Source: Pseudomonas sp. N040
GTDB lineage: Bacteria; Pseudomonadota; Gammaproteobacteria; Pseudomonadales; Pseudomonadaceae
Length of the DNA: 64,000 bases
Reading direction: 5' to 3'
Assembly (NCBI RefSeq): GCF_015637705.1
Contig: NZ_JADOBE010000005.1
Location: 186,001-250,000, forward strand
The notes under the pieces are model-generated. The model was not told the DNA's origin, made no database searches, and was given only the letters and a program-made list of their open reading frames with translations. The number at the start of each line of letters is the position of its first letter. Within the stretch, counting starts at the first letter, position 1. Of this stretch, positions 44,262 to 55,257 are shown in pieces. Position numbers and translations under genes: made by a program.

Positions 44262-46229
44262 CTAGCGCAGCCCGGTGGCGCTCGCCCTGGCATCCGGCAA
44301 CGGCTGCCAGGCGAGCAACTGGTTGTGCAAGGCATGGCTGGCGCTCTGGTAATAGCCGATGTCGCGCCTCAGCAGCGGATCGGCGCTGCGCAGGCGTTGC
44401 TCCTGGCTGGCGCCAAGCGCGGCGTTGTGCCGGCGCATGCGTTTTTGCGGACTGAGGATCGCCAGGTTCTCGCCGTCGAACAGGCCCAGGTGCTGGTAGT
44501 TGCCGAGCAGCGCGCGCGCCGGTAGCTGGCGGGTCTGCGGGTCGAGCAGGTCGCGGCCAAAGAAGGTCGACTGGTAATCGATGTTGAGCAGGCCGAGCAG
44601 CGTCGGGGCGAGATCGATCTGGCTGGCCAGCTGCTGGTCATCGGTTGCGGCAATCAAGCCCGGGGCATAAATGAACAGCGGAATCTGGTAGTTCGCCACC
44701 GGCAGGTCCTGGGTGCCGGCACTGCCGGCGCAATGATCGGCGACGAACACGAAAATCGTCTTGTCGAACCACGGCTTGCGGCGTGCCTCGGCGAGGAACT
44801 GGCCGATGGCATGGTCGGTGTATTTCACCGCCCCTTCGCGGCCGTCGCCCGAGGGGATGTCGATGCGTCCCTGCGGATAGGTATAGGGCCGATGGTTGGA
44901 GGTGGTCATCAGTTGCAGCAGGAACGGTTTGCCGCGGGCATAGTCGCTATCGGCGAGGTTGATGGCCTGGCGGTAGAGATCCTCGTCGGCCATGCCCCAG
45001 GCATTCTTGAAGCTGATCTGCTGCTCGGGGACGCTGCTCTGGTCAACGATGCGATAGCCATTGCCGGCAAAGAACGCATTCATGTTGTCGAAATAACCGC
45101 GCCCGCCATAGGCGAATACGCTGTCGTAGCCGCGCGCCGCAAGTTGCTGGCCAAGGCTGGCGAAACCGCTTTCGTGGCCGATGCGCTTGACGATGGAGCG
45201 TCCCGGGGTCGGCGGCACGGACAGGGTGAGTGCTTCCAGTCCACGGTCGGTACGGGTGCCGGTGGCATAGAAGTTACTGAAGTACAGGCTTTCCCGGCGC
45301 AGCCGGTCGAGATTCGGGGTCAGGCCGCGGCGGTCACCGACGCTGCCGAGGTACTTGGCGCTGAGGCTTTCGATGGTGACCAGGACGATGTTCAGCTGGC
45401 GCGGCTGGCCGGGGTTGTCGATCAGCCGGCGGATATCCAGCGGGTCGCTGCCGGTGAAGCGCGCGCGAGGCCCTTGCAGTTCGCTGCGGATGCCGGGACC
45501 GATACTCGCTGCCGGCAGACTGGCGAAGAATTGCTGATAATCCAGCTCGTTGTTGCGAAAGGCCGCGAAGAACTGGTAGGGCCCGTTGCTTGCCAGTTCG
45601 CGGCGGATGGTATTGCCGTCGAGTCCGCGCGGGTACTGCTGGTCCAGCAGCAGGTTGCTGGCGGTGGCGGCCAGCAGCAGGCCGAGCAAGCCGGCAACCC
45701 GCCCGCGCCAGTCGGGCAGGCTGCTGGCAAGTGCCGCTTGCAGCGGGGCATGCAGCAGCCAGAGGAGCGCCAGCGCCAGGCAGACGATTGCCGAGAGCAG
45801 TGCGTAGACCGGGTAGGACTCCAGAATGTTGTTCAGGACTTCATCGGAGTAGACCAGATAGTCGACCGCGATGAAGTTGAAGCGCACCGAGAACTCATCC
45901 CAGAACAGCCATTCGGCTAGAGCACTGAACAGCATTACGCATAGACTGACCAATAGCAGTAGTTCCAGGCCGAGGCGAAAACTGCTGCGCCGCCACCCGC
46001 TTGCCGGAAGCAGCAGCAGGCAGCAGCCGAGTGGCAGGGCGGCATACGCGAGAAAACCGAGATCATAGGTCAGGCCACTGGCGAACAGCCCCAGCAGCCC
46101 GACAGGGTCTGGCTCGCTGCTGGTCCAGTCCTTGAGCAGCAACACCCCGCGGGTCAGCAGGAAGATGCCCAGCCAACTGCCGAGGAGCAGCAACAGGTAG
46201 CGCACGGGTGCGGAACGAAACAGGGGCAT
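44262..46229 (-). CDS. LTA-synthase/phosphoethanolamine-transferase-like membrane sulfatase-fold protein
   Basis: 655 aa. The N-terminal quarter has five or so membrane helices (about 10-30, 47-65, 70-95, 130-155, 165-185). The periplasmic rest is an alkaline-phosphatase/sulfatase fold: VLVTIESLSAKYLG (metal Glu), GTRTDRGLEAL (Thr at the nucleophile position), TTSNHRPYTYP and VFVADHCAGS (metal Asp-His). Gram-negative homologues modify osmoregulated glucans or LPS with phosphoglycerol or phosphoethanolamine. It is divergent from colR with a ColR-like box between, so envelope modification under ColRS is plausible. The ATG at 46229 is preferred to a TTG two codons upstream. Confidence 0.82.
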   Translation of the reverse strand: MPLFRSAPVRYLLLLLGSWLGIFLLTRGVLLLKDWTSSEPDPVGLLGLFASGLTYDLGFLAYAALPLGCCLLLLPASGWRRSSFRLGLELLLLVSLCVMLFSALAEWLFWDEFSVRFNFIAVDYLVYSDEVLNNILESYPVYALLSAIVCLALALLWLLHAPLQAALASSLPDWRGRVAGLLGLLLAATASNLLLDQQYPRGLDGNTIRRELASNGPYQFFAAFRNNELDYQQFFASLPAASIGPGIRSELQGPRARFTGSDPLDIRRLIDNPGQPRQLNIVLVTIESLSAKYLGSVGDRRGLTPNLDRLRRESLYFSNFYATGTRTDRGLEALTLSVPPTPGRSIVKRIGHESGFASLGQQLAARGYDSVFAYGGRGYFDNMNAFFAGNGYRIVDQSSVPEQQISFKNAWGMADEDLYRQAINLADSDYARGKPFLLQLMTTSNHRPYTYPQGRIDIPSGDGREGAVKYTDHAIGQFLAEARRKPWFDKTIFVFVADHCAGSAGTQDLPVANYQIPLFIYAPGLIAATDDQQLASQIDLAPTLLGLLNIDYQSTFFGRDLLDPQTRQLPARALLGNYQHLGLFDGENLAILSPQKRMRRHNAALGASQEQRLRSADPLLRRDIGYYQSASHALHNQLLAWQPLPDARASATGLR

Positions 46230-46299
46230 GGGCAATCCAAGCGGCAGTCATTTGCGTAACAGCCTGCCCAAGGCGGCGTGACGGGTTTGTCAGTAAGGT

Positions 46300-46315
46300 G
46301 TGAAAAAAACGTGTG
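46300..46315 (-). promoter_or_regulatory. ColR-box-like sequence
   Basis: On the minus strand CACACGTTTTTTTCAC matches, with one mismatch at position 2, the ColR consensus as I remember it from P. putida, YYNASNNY-TTTTT-SAC. It lies 70 bp ahead of the LTA-synthase-like gene and 72 bp ahead of colR. Confidence 0.55.
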
Positions 46316-46329
46316 CCCGCGGGCATCCG

Positions 46330-46363
46330 GGTTAAGCGCCGGTTAACTATCGGCGGGCATACT
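46330..46363 (+). promoter_or_regulatory. OmpR/PhoP-style direct repeat at the colR promoter
   Basis: GGTTAA at 46330-46335 and 46341-46346 form a direct repeat with an 11 bp period. CATACT at 46358-46363 is a -10 candidate 11 bp after the second half, the usual arrangement for an activator of the OmpR family with no -35 needed. Confidence 0.55.
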
Positions 46364-46386
46364 TTCCGAATTTTGCGGAGCAACAG

Positions 46387-47070
46387 ATGCGCATTCTGCT
46401 GGTGGAAGACAATCGCGACATTCTGGCCAACCTGGCCGATTACCTGCAGCTCAAGGGCTATAGCGTGGATTGCGCGCAGGATGGCCTGTCCGGCTTGCAT
46501 CTGGCGGTGTCCCAGCCGTTCGACCTGATCGTGCTGGACGTGATGCTGCCCGGCCTGGATGGTTATGGTGTGTGTCGCCGCCTGCGCGACGAGGCGCGCA
46601 TCGCCACGCCGGTGATCATGCTTACTGCGCGCGACACCCTGGACGACCGGTTGCTCGGCTTCCAGAGCGGCGCGGATGACTATCTGGTCAAGCCCTTTGC
46701 CCTGTCCGAGCTGGTGGCGCGGATCGAGGCGGTCCTGCGCCGCAGCCAGGGCAACAGTCAGCGGCGTCTGGAGGTTGCTGATCTCAGTTATGACCTGGAC
46801 ACGCTGGAGGTCAGGCGCGCCGGTCAGCCGATCAAGCTCAATCCGATCGGCCTGAAGTTGCTGGCCGTGCTGATGCAGCGCAGCCCGCAACTGGTTCGCC
46901 GCGAAGCCCTGGAAGATGCCCTGTGGGGCGACAACCTGCCCGACAGCGACAGCCTGCGCAGCCATATTCACCAGCTGCGCCAGGCCATCGACAAACCCTT
47001 TGCCCGCCCCTTGCTGCATACCCAGCACGGCCTTGGTTACCGCCTGCTGGAACAGCCCGATGAAATTTAA
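46387..47070 (+). CDS. colR: Response regulator ColR
   Basis: 227 aa OmpR-family regulator: receiver with the phosphoacceptor Asp51 in VLDVMLPG and the switch lysine in YLVKPF, then a winged-helix DNA-binding domain (about 130-225). It closely follows the ColR sequence I know from P. putida (MRILLVEDNRDILANLADYL). ColR responds through ColS to excess Zn and Fe and controls outer-membrane and LPS-modifying genes. It overlaps colS by 11 bases. Confidence 0.88.
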   Translation: MRILLVEDNRDILANLADYLQLKGYSVDCAQDGLSGLHLAVSQPFDLIVLDVMLPGLDGYGVCRRLRDEARIATPVIMLTARDTLDDRLLGFQSGADDYLVKPFALSELVARIEAVLRRSQGNSQRRLEVADLSYDLDTLEVRRAGQPIKLNPIGLKLLAVLMQRSPQLVRREALEDALWGDNLPDSDSLRSHIHQLRQAIDKPFARPLLHTQHGLGYRLLEQPDEI

Positions 47071-48331
47071 GCGCAGCCTGGCCCGGCGTATCGTCATCGC
47101 CTTTACCGGGATGACCGTGATGGTGGCGGGGATCTTCGCCCTCGGTATCGTGGCGTCCGTGTACATGCTCGAAGAGAGCCTGATTTCCAGCGACCTGGGT
47201 GGCGAGCTCGACAGCCTGCTGCGCATGGAGAGCATGGAAGGCTGGAGCCTGAAACCGGCCCCGGGACAGCTGTTCTACTTCAGCGGAGGGCAGGGCGATT
47301 TTGCCATGCCCGAAGACCTGGCGCCTTATGCCGCCGGCTTCCATGAAGTGTTCCGCGGCCACTCGGCGTATCACATGATCGTCCGCGAGGTGGATGGGCG
47401 CCGCTACTTCCTGCTGCAGGATCAGAGCGACTTCGAGGCGCGCGAGCAATTGCTGTTCATGGTGGTGCTCAGCGGTTTCCTGCTCAGCAGCCTGCTGGCC
47501 GCAGTGATTGGCTGGCTGCTCGCGCGCCGCGTGCTGCAGCCGCTGGCCAGGCTGGCCGGGCAGGTGCGCAATCGCGAGCAGATGCTGACCGTGACGCCGC
47601 AGCTGGCACCCGATTATGCGCAGGACGAGGTGGGCGAGCTGGCCACGGCCTTTGACCATGCTTTGGCGCAATTGCGCAGCGCCCTGGGGCGTGAACGGAT
47701 GTTTACCAGCGACGTCAGTCACGAGTTGCGCACACCGCTGATGGTCATCGCCAGCTCCTGCGAGCTGCTCGAGGCCCAGCCGGCCCTCCCGCTCCAGGCG
47801 CAGCAGCAGGTCCGTCGTATCGCCAAGGCCAGCGCCGACATGAAGCTGCTGGCCGAGGCCTTCCTGTTGCTGGCGCGTGCCGAGCATGGCCGCCCTGGCA
47901 CGGCCGCCCGCAAAAGCCTGCGCGCCGTTGCCGATGAGCTGGTGGAACAGTGGCGCGAGACGATCGAAGGCAAGGGGCTGCGCTTCAGCTATCAGGCGAA
48001 TGACGCGCCAGCGGGCGAGTTCGATGAAGTATTCCTGCGCACGGTGCTGCTCAATCTGTTGCGCAATGCACTGTATTACACCGCCCACGGCAGCATTTCG
48101 CTGGAGCTGAACAGTGGCGGCTTTGTGGTCAGCGATAGCGGCGAGGGCATTCCCGCCGAGGCGCGCAGCGAGGTGTTCGAGTCGTTTGTCCGGCATACGA
48201 CGATCGAGCAGGGTAGTGGTGTCGGCTTGTCGCTCGTCAGGCGGATCTGCGCCGTCCAGGGCTGGTCTATCGAGTTGTCTGCGGTGCAACCGCATGGTTG
48301 CCGGTTTGCGGTCGGGCTGCAGGTGCCTTGA
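47060..48331 (+). CDS. colS: Sensor histidine kinase ColS
   Basis: 423 aa: two membrane helices (about 14-36 and 131-156) enclose a periplasmic sensor of about 95 residues with several Glu and His residues (EESLISSD, GFHEVFRGH) suited to metal binding. Then come a HAMP-like linker, the dimerisation/phosphoacceptor box with His221 in DVSHELRTPL, the N-box NLLRNAL and G-boxes (SGEGIPAE, GSGVGLSLV). It is the partner of colR, overlapping it. Known ColS senses Fe3+, Zn2+ and related metals. Confidence 0.88.
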   Translation: MKFKRSLARRIVIAFTGMTVMVAGIFALGIVASVYMLEESLISSDLGGELDSLLRMESMEGWSLKPAPGQLFYFSGGQGDFAMPEDLAPYAAGFHEVFRGHSAYHMIVREVDGRRYFLLQDQSDFEAREQLLFMVVLSGFLLSSLLAAVIGWLLARRVLQPLARLAGQVRNREQMLTVTPQLAPDYAQDEVGELATAFDHALAQLRSALGRERMFTSDVSHELRTPLMVIASSCELLEAQPALPLQAQQQVRRIAKASADMKLLAEAFLLLARAEHGRPGTAARKSLRAVADELVEQWRETIEGKGLRFSYQANDAPAGEFDEVFLRTVLLNLLRNALYYTAHGSISLELNSGGFVVSDSGEGIPAEARSEVFESFVRHTTIEQGSGVGLSLVRRICAVQGWSIELSAVQPHGCRFAVGLQVP

Positions 48332-48506
48332 CGCAAATTTCACCTGGCCATGACCGGATTCTCACGTGTGCCCGCCTAGTCTGCGCCGGCAGTCGCCAGA
48401 TGCCGGGGCGGGAGCTTGACCGTTCGTCGCGGCGGAACGTCCAGGGCATGGCTCTGGACTAGAGTCATGATGTTGCATTTTATATTTGTATCATAGGGTT
48501 ATAGTC

Positions 48507-48728
48507 ATGAAGCTAGAAACTACTGGAGCTTTTGCGGGGCTCCTGGCGATCGCCGTCTGCGCGTCTGCCGCGATGCTCTGGAGTGAGCCCGGCCTTACCG
48601 TGCTTTCCGCCGAAAACGGCCGTGGCTACTGCCCGGTTCCTGCAACGCAGGTGCGGGTGGTCGACCTGCAGGCCGGTCCGGACCTGCTGTTGCTGATGTA
48701 CGGTTTGTCGCAGGGGCGCGGCGCCTGA
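48507..48728 (+). CDS. Small conserved protein with N-terminal membrane/signal segment
   Basis: 73 aa. A hydrophobic segment at about residues 9-25 (GLLAIAVCASAAMLW) is followed by a short exported part with GYCPVPATQVRVVD and the ending LLLLMYGLSQGRG. I recall similar small hypothetical proteins next to dciA and secA in Pseudomonas, but I do not know a function. The 175 bp upstream include a hairpin (GTCCAGGGC and GCTCTGGAC, 48439-48459) and AT-rich DNA with a likely promoter. Confidence 0.6.
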   Translation: MKLETTGAFAGLLAIAVCASAAMLWSEPGLTVLSAENGRGYCPVPATQVRVVDLQAGPDLLLLMYGLSQGRGA

Positions 48729-48768
48729 GCGGCAATGCCTGAGTGGCCGTGCTTGCGGCGTTGCCTGG

Positions 48769-49224
48769 TCAGTCGCTTGCCTTGGCGTGGCTGGCAAGGC
48801 GTTCCAGGGCCGCGCGCAGGCGCGGGTCGGAGATGCCTTCGGCGCTGGCCTGGATCGAGCGGGCAGCACTGGCCGACAGGTTTGCCTGGTGTCCCGACGC
48901 CGCTGCCTGGCTGGGCAGCGGCCGCACCTTGAAGACGATCCGTTGCAGGCCGGAAAACTCGGCAAGGGTCAGCAGTTGCCGCAGCAGGCGTTTCTCCTGA
49001 TAGCGCAGGCGGGTCGCCCAGTTGCCGTCACTGACGATCAGCAGCAGCTTGCCGGCGTTCCAGCTGGCAACCTTGCAATGCTCGCGCGCAGCCGGTTGCA
49101 ACTGGCTCTCCAGCAGTTGCTGCAACTGGGAAATCCGCTGCGCCTCCTTGAACAGCGACTGCAGCGGTCGGGCATCGCGCAACAATGCGCCTGGAGCCTT
49201 GGCGGGTAACGGACGATAAGTCAT
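48769..49224 (-). CDS. dciA: DciA-like DNA helicase loader (DUF721)
   Basis: 151 aa with the DUF721 core at about residues 15-100: LQQLLESQLQPAAREHCKVASW, LLLIVSDGNWATRLRYQEKRLL. DciA loads the replicative helicase DnaB in bacteria that lack DnaC. The C-terminal part (about 105-151) is a low-conservation tail. The ATG at 49224 (MTYRPLPAK) matches the homologous start; an upstream in-frame ATG at 49254 is less likely. It is divergent from secA. Confidence 0.88.
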   Translation of the reverse strand: MTYRPLPAKAPGALLRDARPLQSLFKEAQRISQLQQLLESQLQPAAREHCKVASWNAGKLLLIVSDGNWATRLRYQEKRLLRQLLTLAEFSGLQRIVFKVRPLPSQAAASGHQANLSASAARSIQASAEGISDPRLRAALERLASHAKASD

Positions 49225-49351
49225 CTGAGCGGGCCGAGCGGGTGTGACCGTCATGCTAACAGAGCCGGAGATTCCGCGGATTGTCCGGCGCCGTCGAGTC
49301 GGGTTGTCGCGCCGTCTGGCGGGAGTCCGCTCAGCCGGAATCGCTGGCTAC

Positions 49352-49379
49352 TTTCCAGAGCAGCGAATCCGAGTAGAAT
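49352..49379 (+). promoter_or_regulatory. Candidate secA promoter
   Basis: TTTCCA at 49352 and TAGAAT at 49374 with 16 bp spacing, 85 bp ahead of the secA start. Confidence 0.45.
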
Positions 49380-49463
49380 GCGCCCCTTGCACGTGGCCAG
49401 CAGGCCGCACGGCTGTGTCGACCGGCCCGCCGTCCCCTTTGTAGCTTGGAAGATACTGTCCAT

Positions 49464-52217
<2,754 letters not shown>

Positions 52218-52238
52218 TCCGCGTCGCCGGCTGCTGAC

Positions 52239-52275
52239 AACGCCGCGACCGGCCCTGCCGCTCGCGGCGTTTTTC
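52239..52275 (+). terminator. Terminator after secA
   Basis: AACGCCGCGA pairs with TCGCGGCGTT, followed by T residues, ahead of argJ. Confidence 0.85.
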
Positions 52276-52331
52276 CAACCTGCGCAGCCTGCTGCGCATT
52301 GATCGAACTGTCTTGCTCAAGGAGCGCACTC

Positions 52332-53549
52332 ATGGCTGTTGGTCTTGGTCCTTTGCCCACCCTGTACCCGGTACCCGGTTTCGAACTCGGCATCGCCTCT
52401 GCCGGCATCAAGCGCCCCGGGCGCAAGGATGTGGTGGTGATGCGCTGTGCCGAAGGCTCGCGAGTGGCTGCGGTGACCACCACCAATGCCTTCTGTGCCG
52501 CGCCGGTGCTCGTCACCCGCGAGCGCTTTCAGGGGGCGGTGCGCTACCTGTTGACCAATACCGGCAATGCCAACGCCGGCACCGGCGCGGACGGCCTGGC
52601 CAACGCCCGGCGCAGCTGTGCCGCGCTGGCTGCGCTGACCGGCGTAGCCGAAACGGCGGTGCTGCCGTTCTCCACCGGGGTGATCGGCGAGCCGCTGCCG
52701 GTGGAGAAGATCGAAGCGGCGTTGCCGGCGGCGCTGGCTGACCTGGCCCCGGACCACTGGGCGCAGGCGGCCGAAGGCATCATGACCACCGACACCCTGC
52801 CCAAGGGCGCCAGCCGGCAGTTCCAGCACGACGGCGTGACCGTCACCGTGACCGGCATCAGCAAGGGCGCCGGGATGATCCGGCCGAACATGGCGACCAT
52901 GCTCGGCTATATCGCCACCGATGCGAAAGTGGCTCGCGACGTGCTGCAGGATCTGGTGCTCGACGCGGCCAACAAGTCGTTCAACCGCATCACCATCGAC
53001 GGCGACACCTCGACCAACGACTGCTGTCTGCTGATCGCCACCGGCCAGGCCGCCCTCCCGGAAATCACCAGCGCCTCCGGCGAGCTGTATGCCAAGCTCA
53101 AGCAGGCGGTGTTCGAGGTGTGCATGGAGGTGGCCCAGGCCATCGTGCGTGACGGCGAAGGCGCGACCAAGTTCGTCACCGTGCAGGTCAACGGCGGCGG
53201 CAATCATCAGGAATGCCTCGACGTGGCCTATGCCGTGGCGCATTCGCCGCTGATCAAGACTGCACTGTTCGCCTCCGATCCGAACTGGGGGCGCATCCTC
53301 GCCGCTGTCGGCTACGCGGGGGTGCCCGAGCTGGATGTGAGCAAGATCGACGTGTTCCTCGGCGAAGTCTGCATCGCCAGCCGGGGCGGTCGCGCGGCCA
53401 GCTATACCGAGGCGCAGGGCGCGGCGGTGATGGCGCGCGAGGAAATCGGCATCCGCATCGAGCTGGGTCGCGGCGATTGCAGCGAAACCATCTGGACCAC
53501 CGACCTGTCCCATGAGTATGTGCGGATCAACGCCGAATACCGCAGCTGA
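52332..53549 (+). CDS. argJ: Bifunctional glutamate N-acetyltransferase/ornithine acetyltransferase
   Basis: 405 aa self-cleaving Ntn-type enzyme of arginine synthesis that recycles the acetyl group between ornithine and glutamate. [14 protein letters not shown] contains the cleavage site and nucleophile Thr189. SNTNDC-type segment (here TSTNDCCLL) and the C-terminal [12 protein letters not shown] are conserved. AAGGAGCG precedes the ATG. Confidence 0.96.
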   Translation: MAVGLGPLPTLYPVPGFELGIASAGIKRPGRKDVVVMRCAEGSRVAAVTTTNAFCAAPVLVTRERFQGAVRYLLTNTGNANAGTGADGLANARRSCAALAALTGVAETAVLPFSTGVIGEPLPVEKIEAALPAALADLAPDHWAQAAEGIMTTDTLPKGASRQFQHDGVTVTVTGISKGAGMIRPNMATMLGYIATDAKVARDVLQDLVLDAANKSFNRITIDGDTSTNDCCLLIATGQAALPEITSASGELYAKLKQAVFEVCMEVAQAIVRDGEGATKFVTVQVNGGGNHQECLDVAYAVAHSPLIKTALFASDPNWGRILAAVGYAGVPELDVSKIDVFLGEVCIASRGGRAASYTEAQGAAVMAREEIGIRIELGRGDCSETIWTTDLSHEYVRINAEYRS

Positions 53550-53559
53550 GTGGCGGGGT

Positions 53560-53637
53560 GTAGGGTGGAAAATGCGCGCAGCGCTTTTCCACGCGGCGGG
53601 ATAATGGTGAAAAGACCTGTGGTCGTTTTCCACCCTA
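53560..53637. repeat. GTAGGGTGG hairpin repeat, copy 1
   Basis: GTAGGGTGGAAAA at the left end is the inverted complement of TTTTCCACCCTAG at the right end. An internal GGAAAATGCGC and GCGCTTTTCC hairpin lies within. It fills most of the gap between argJ and the GST gene. Two relatives lie at 56267 and 62976. Confidence 0.75.
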
Positions 53638-53656
53638 GCAGTGCGAGGAGTGAGCC

Positions 53657-54283
53657 ATGCAATTGGTCATCGGTGACAAGAACCTGTCCTCCTGGTCGCT
53701 GCGCGCCTGGCTGGCGCTGGAGCTGACCGGCGAGCCTTACGAGGAGGTGCCGGTGCGCCTGTACCAGGCCGATACCCGCGCGCAGATCCTCGCCCACTCG
53801 CCAACCGGCAAGGTGCCGCTGCTGAAGACCGAGGAAGGTCCGGTATGGGATTCCCTGGCGATCGCCGAATACCTCGCCGAGACCTATCCGGAAGCCCATC
53901 TGTGGCCCCGCGGCGAATATGCGCGGGCAGTCGCACGCAGTGCCTGCGCGGAGATGCACAGCGGCTTTGTTGCCCTGCGCACGCACCTGCCGATGAACCT
54001 CTGTCGGGACCAGGCGCTGGAGGCATTGCCGGCGGAGGCGCAGGCGGACATCCAGCGCATCTGTGCGCTGTGGGCCGACTGCCGGGCGCGTTTCGGCGCG
54101 GACGGTCCTTTCCTGTTCGGCCATGCCAGCATCGCCGACGCCTTCTACGCGCCGGTGGCCAGCCGCCTGCGCAGCTACCGCATCGAACTGCCGGCCGTGG
54201 CGGCGGCCTATGTCGAGACCATCTATCAGTGGCCGGCCTTCAAGCGCTGGCTGCAGGCGGCGCGTGAGGAGGCCAGCGGATGA
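53657..54283 (+). CDS. Glutathione S-transferase family protein
   Basis: 208 aa with the GST fold: the N-terminal thioredoxin-like half has DKNLSSWSLRAWLAL at the catalytic position and TGKVPLL with the cis-proline, then DSLAIAEYLAE; the C-terminal half is helical and includes FGHASIADAFYAPV. The substrate is unknown. It overlaps the Nudix gene by four bases. Confidence 0.9.
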   Translation: MQLVIGDKNLSSWSLRAWLALELTGEPYEEVPVRLYQADTRAQILAHSPTGKVPLLKTEEGPVWDSLAIAEYLAETYPEAHLWPRGEYARAVARSACAEMHSGFVALRTHLPMNLCRDQALEALPAEAQADIQRICALWADCRARFGADGPFLFGHASIADAFYAPVASRLRSYRIELPAVAAAYVETIYQWPAFKRWLQAAREEASG

Positions 54284-55257
54284 AGCGGGTGCATGTGGCA
54301 GCGGCGGTGATTCGCGGCGCGGAGGGGCGGATCCTGATTGCCAGGCGTCCGCAGCACCTGCATCAGGGTGGCTTGTGGGAGTTCCCCGGCGGCAAGGTCG
54401 AGGCCGGCGAGAGCGTCCGCGCGGCATTGGTGCGCGAACTGCTGGAGGAGCTGGGAATTCGTGTGCAGCAGGCACGGCCGCTGCTCAAGGTCAGCCATGA
54501 TTACCCGGACAAGCAGGTACTGCTGGATGTCTGGGAAGTCAGCCGCTTCAGCGGCGAGCCGCACGGCGCCGAGGGCCAGCCACTGGCCTGGGTCACGCCG
54601 CGGCAACTGCCGGAGTATGCCTTTCCTGCCGCCAACCAGCCGATCGTGGCGGCCGCGCGCCTGCCCGAGCAGTACCTGATTACCCCCACCGGGCTGAGTC
54701 ACGGCGAGTTGCTGGCGGGGTTGCGGCAGGCGCTGGCCGCGGGCATCCGCCTGGTGCAGTTGCGCGCGCCGAACATGTACAGCCCGGAGTATCGCGAGCT
54801 GGCGCTGGACGCCCAGGGCCTGTGTGCCGGCAAGGCGCAGCTGATGCTCAAGGGGCCGCTGGAGTGGCTGGGGGATTTCCCGGCAGCCGGCTGGCACCTC
54901 AGTGCCGCGCAGCTGCGCCAGTATGCCGCCGCCGGCCGGCCGTTCCCGAAGGAACGCTGGCTGGCCGCGTCCTGTCACAGTGCTGAAGAGCTCGAACTGG
55001 CGCAGCAGATGGGTGTGGACTTCGTCACCCTGTCGCCCGTGCAGCCGACGCAGAGTCATCCGGGGGCTGCGGCGCTGGGCTGGGATCTGGCGGCAGAGCT
55101 GCTCGCCGGCTGCAACCGGCCGGCCTATCTGCTCGGCGGCATTGGTCCGGAGCAGCTGGACCGGGCCTGGCAGGCGGGAGCCCAGGGCGTGGCAGGCATC
55201 CGTGCCTTCTGGCCGGACGCCGCCAGCCAGGCAGTCATTCGCCCAGGCGGGCCTTGA
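54280..55257 (+). CDS. mutT: Nudix hydrolase (MutT-like) fused to a ThiE-like domain
   Basis: 325 aa in two parts. Residues 1-130 are a MutT-type Nudix domain with the complete box GGKVEAGES…RELLEELGI (about 38-59), which cleans 8-oxo-dGTP. Residues about 135-315 are a TIM-barrel domain like thiamine phosphate synthase (QLRAPNMYSPEYRELA, AASCHSAEELELA, FVTLSPVQPT, YLLGGIG). The fusion is known in pseudomonads. Its 3' end overlaps the convergent LOV gene by 23 bases. Confidence 0.9.
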   Translation: MKRVHVAAAVIRGAEGRILIARRPQHLHQGGLWEFPGGKVEAGESVRAALVRELLEELGIRVQQARPLLKVSHDYPDKQVLLDVWEVSRFSGEPHGAEGQPLAWVTPRQLPEYAFPAANQPIVAAARLPEQYLITPTGLSHGELLAGLRQALAAGIRLVQLRAPNMYSPEYRELALDAQGLCAGKAQLMLKGPLEWLGDFPAAGWHLSAAQLRQYAAAGRPFPKERWLAASCHSAEELELAQQMGVDFVTLSPVQPTQSHPGAAALGWDLAAELLAGCNRPAYLLGGIGPEQLDRAWQAGAQGVAGIRAFWPDAASQAVIRPGGP

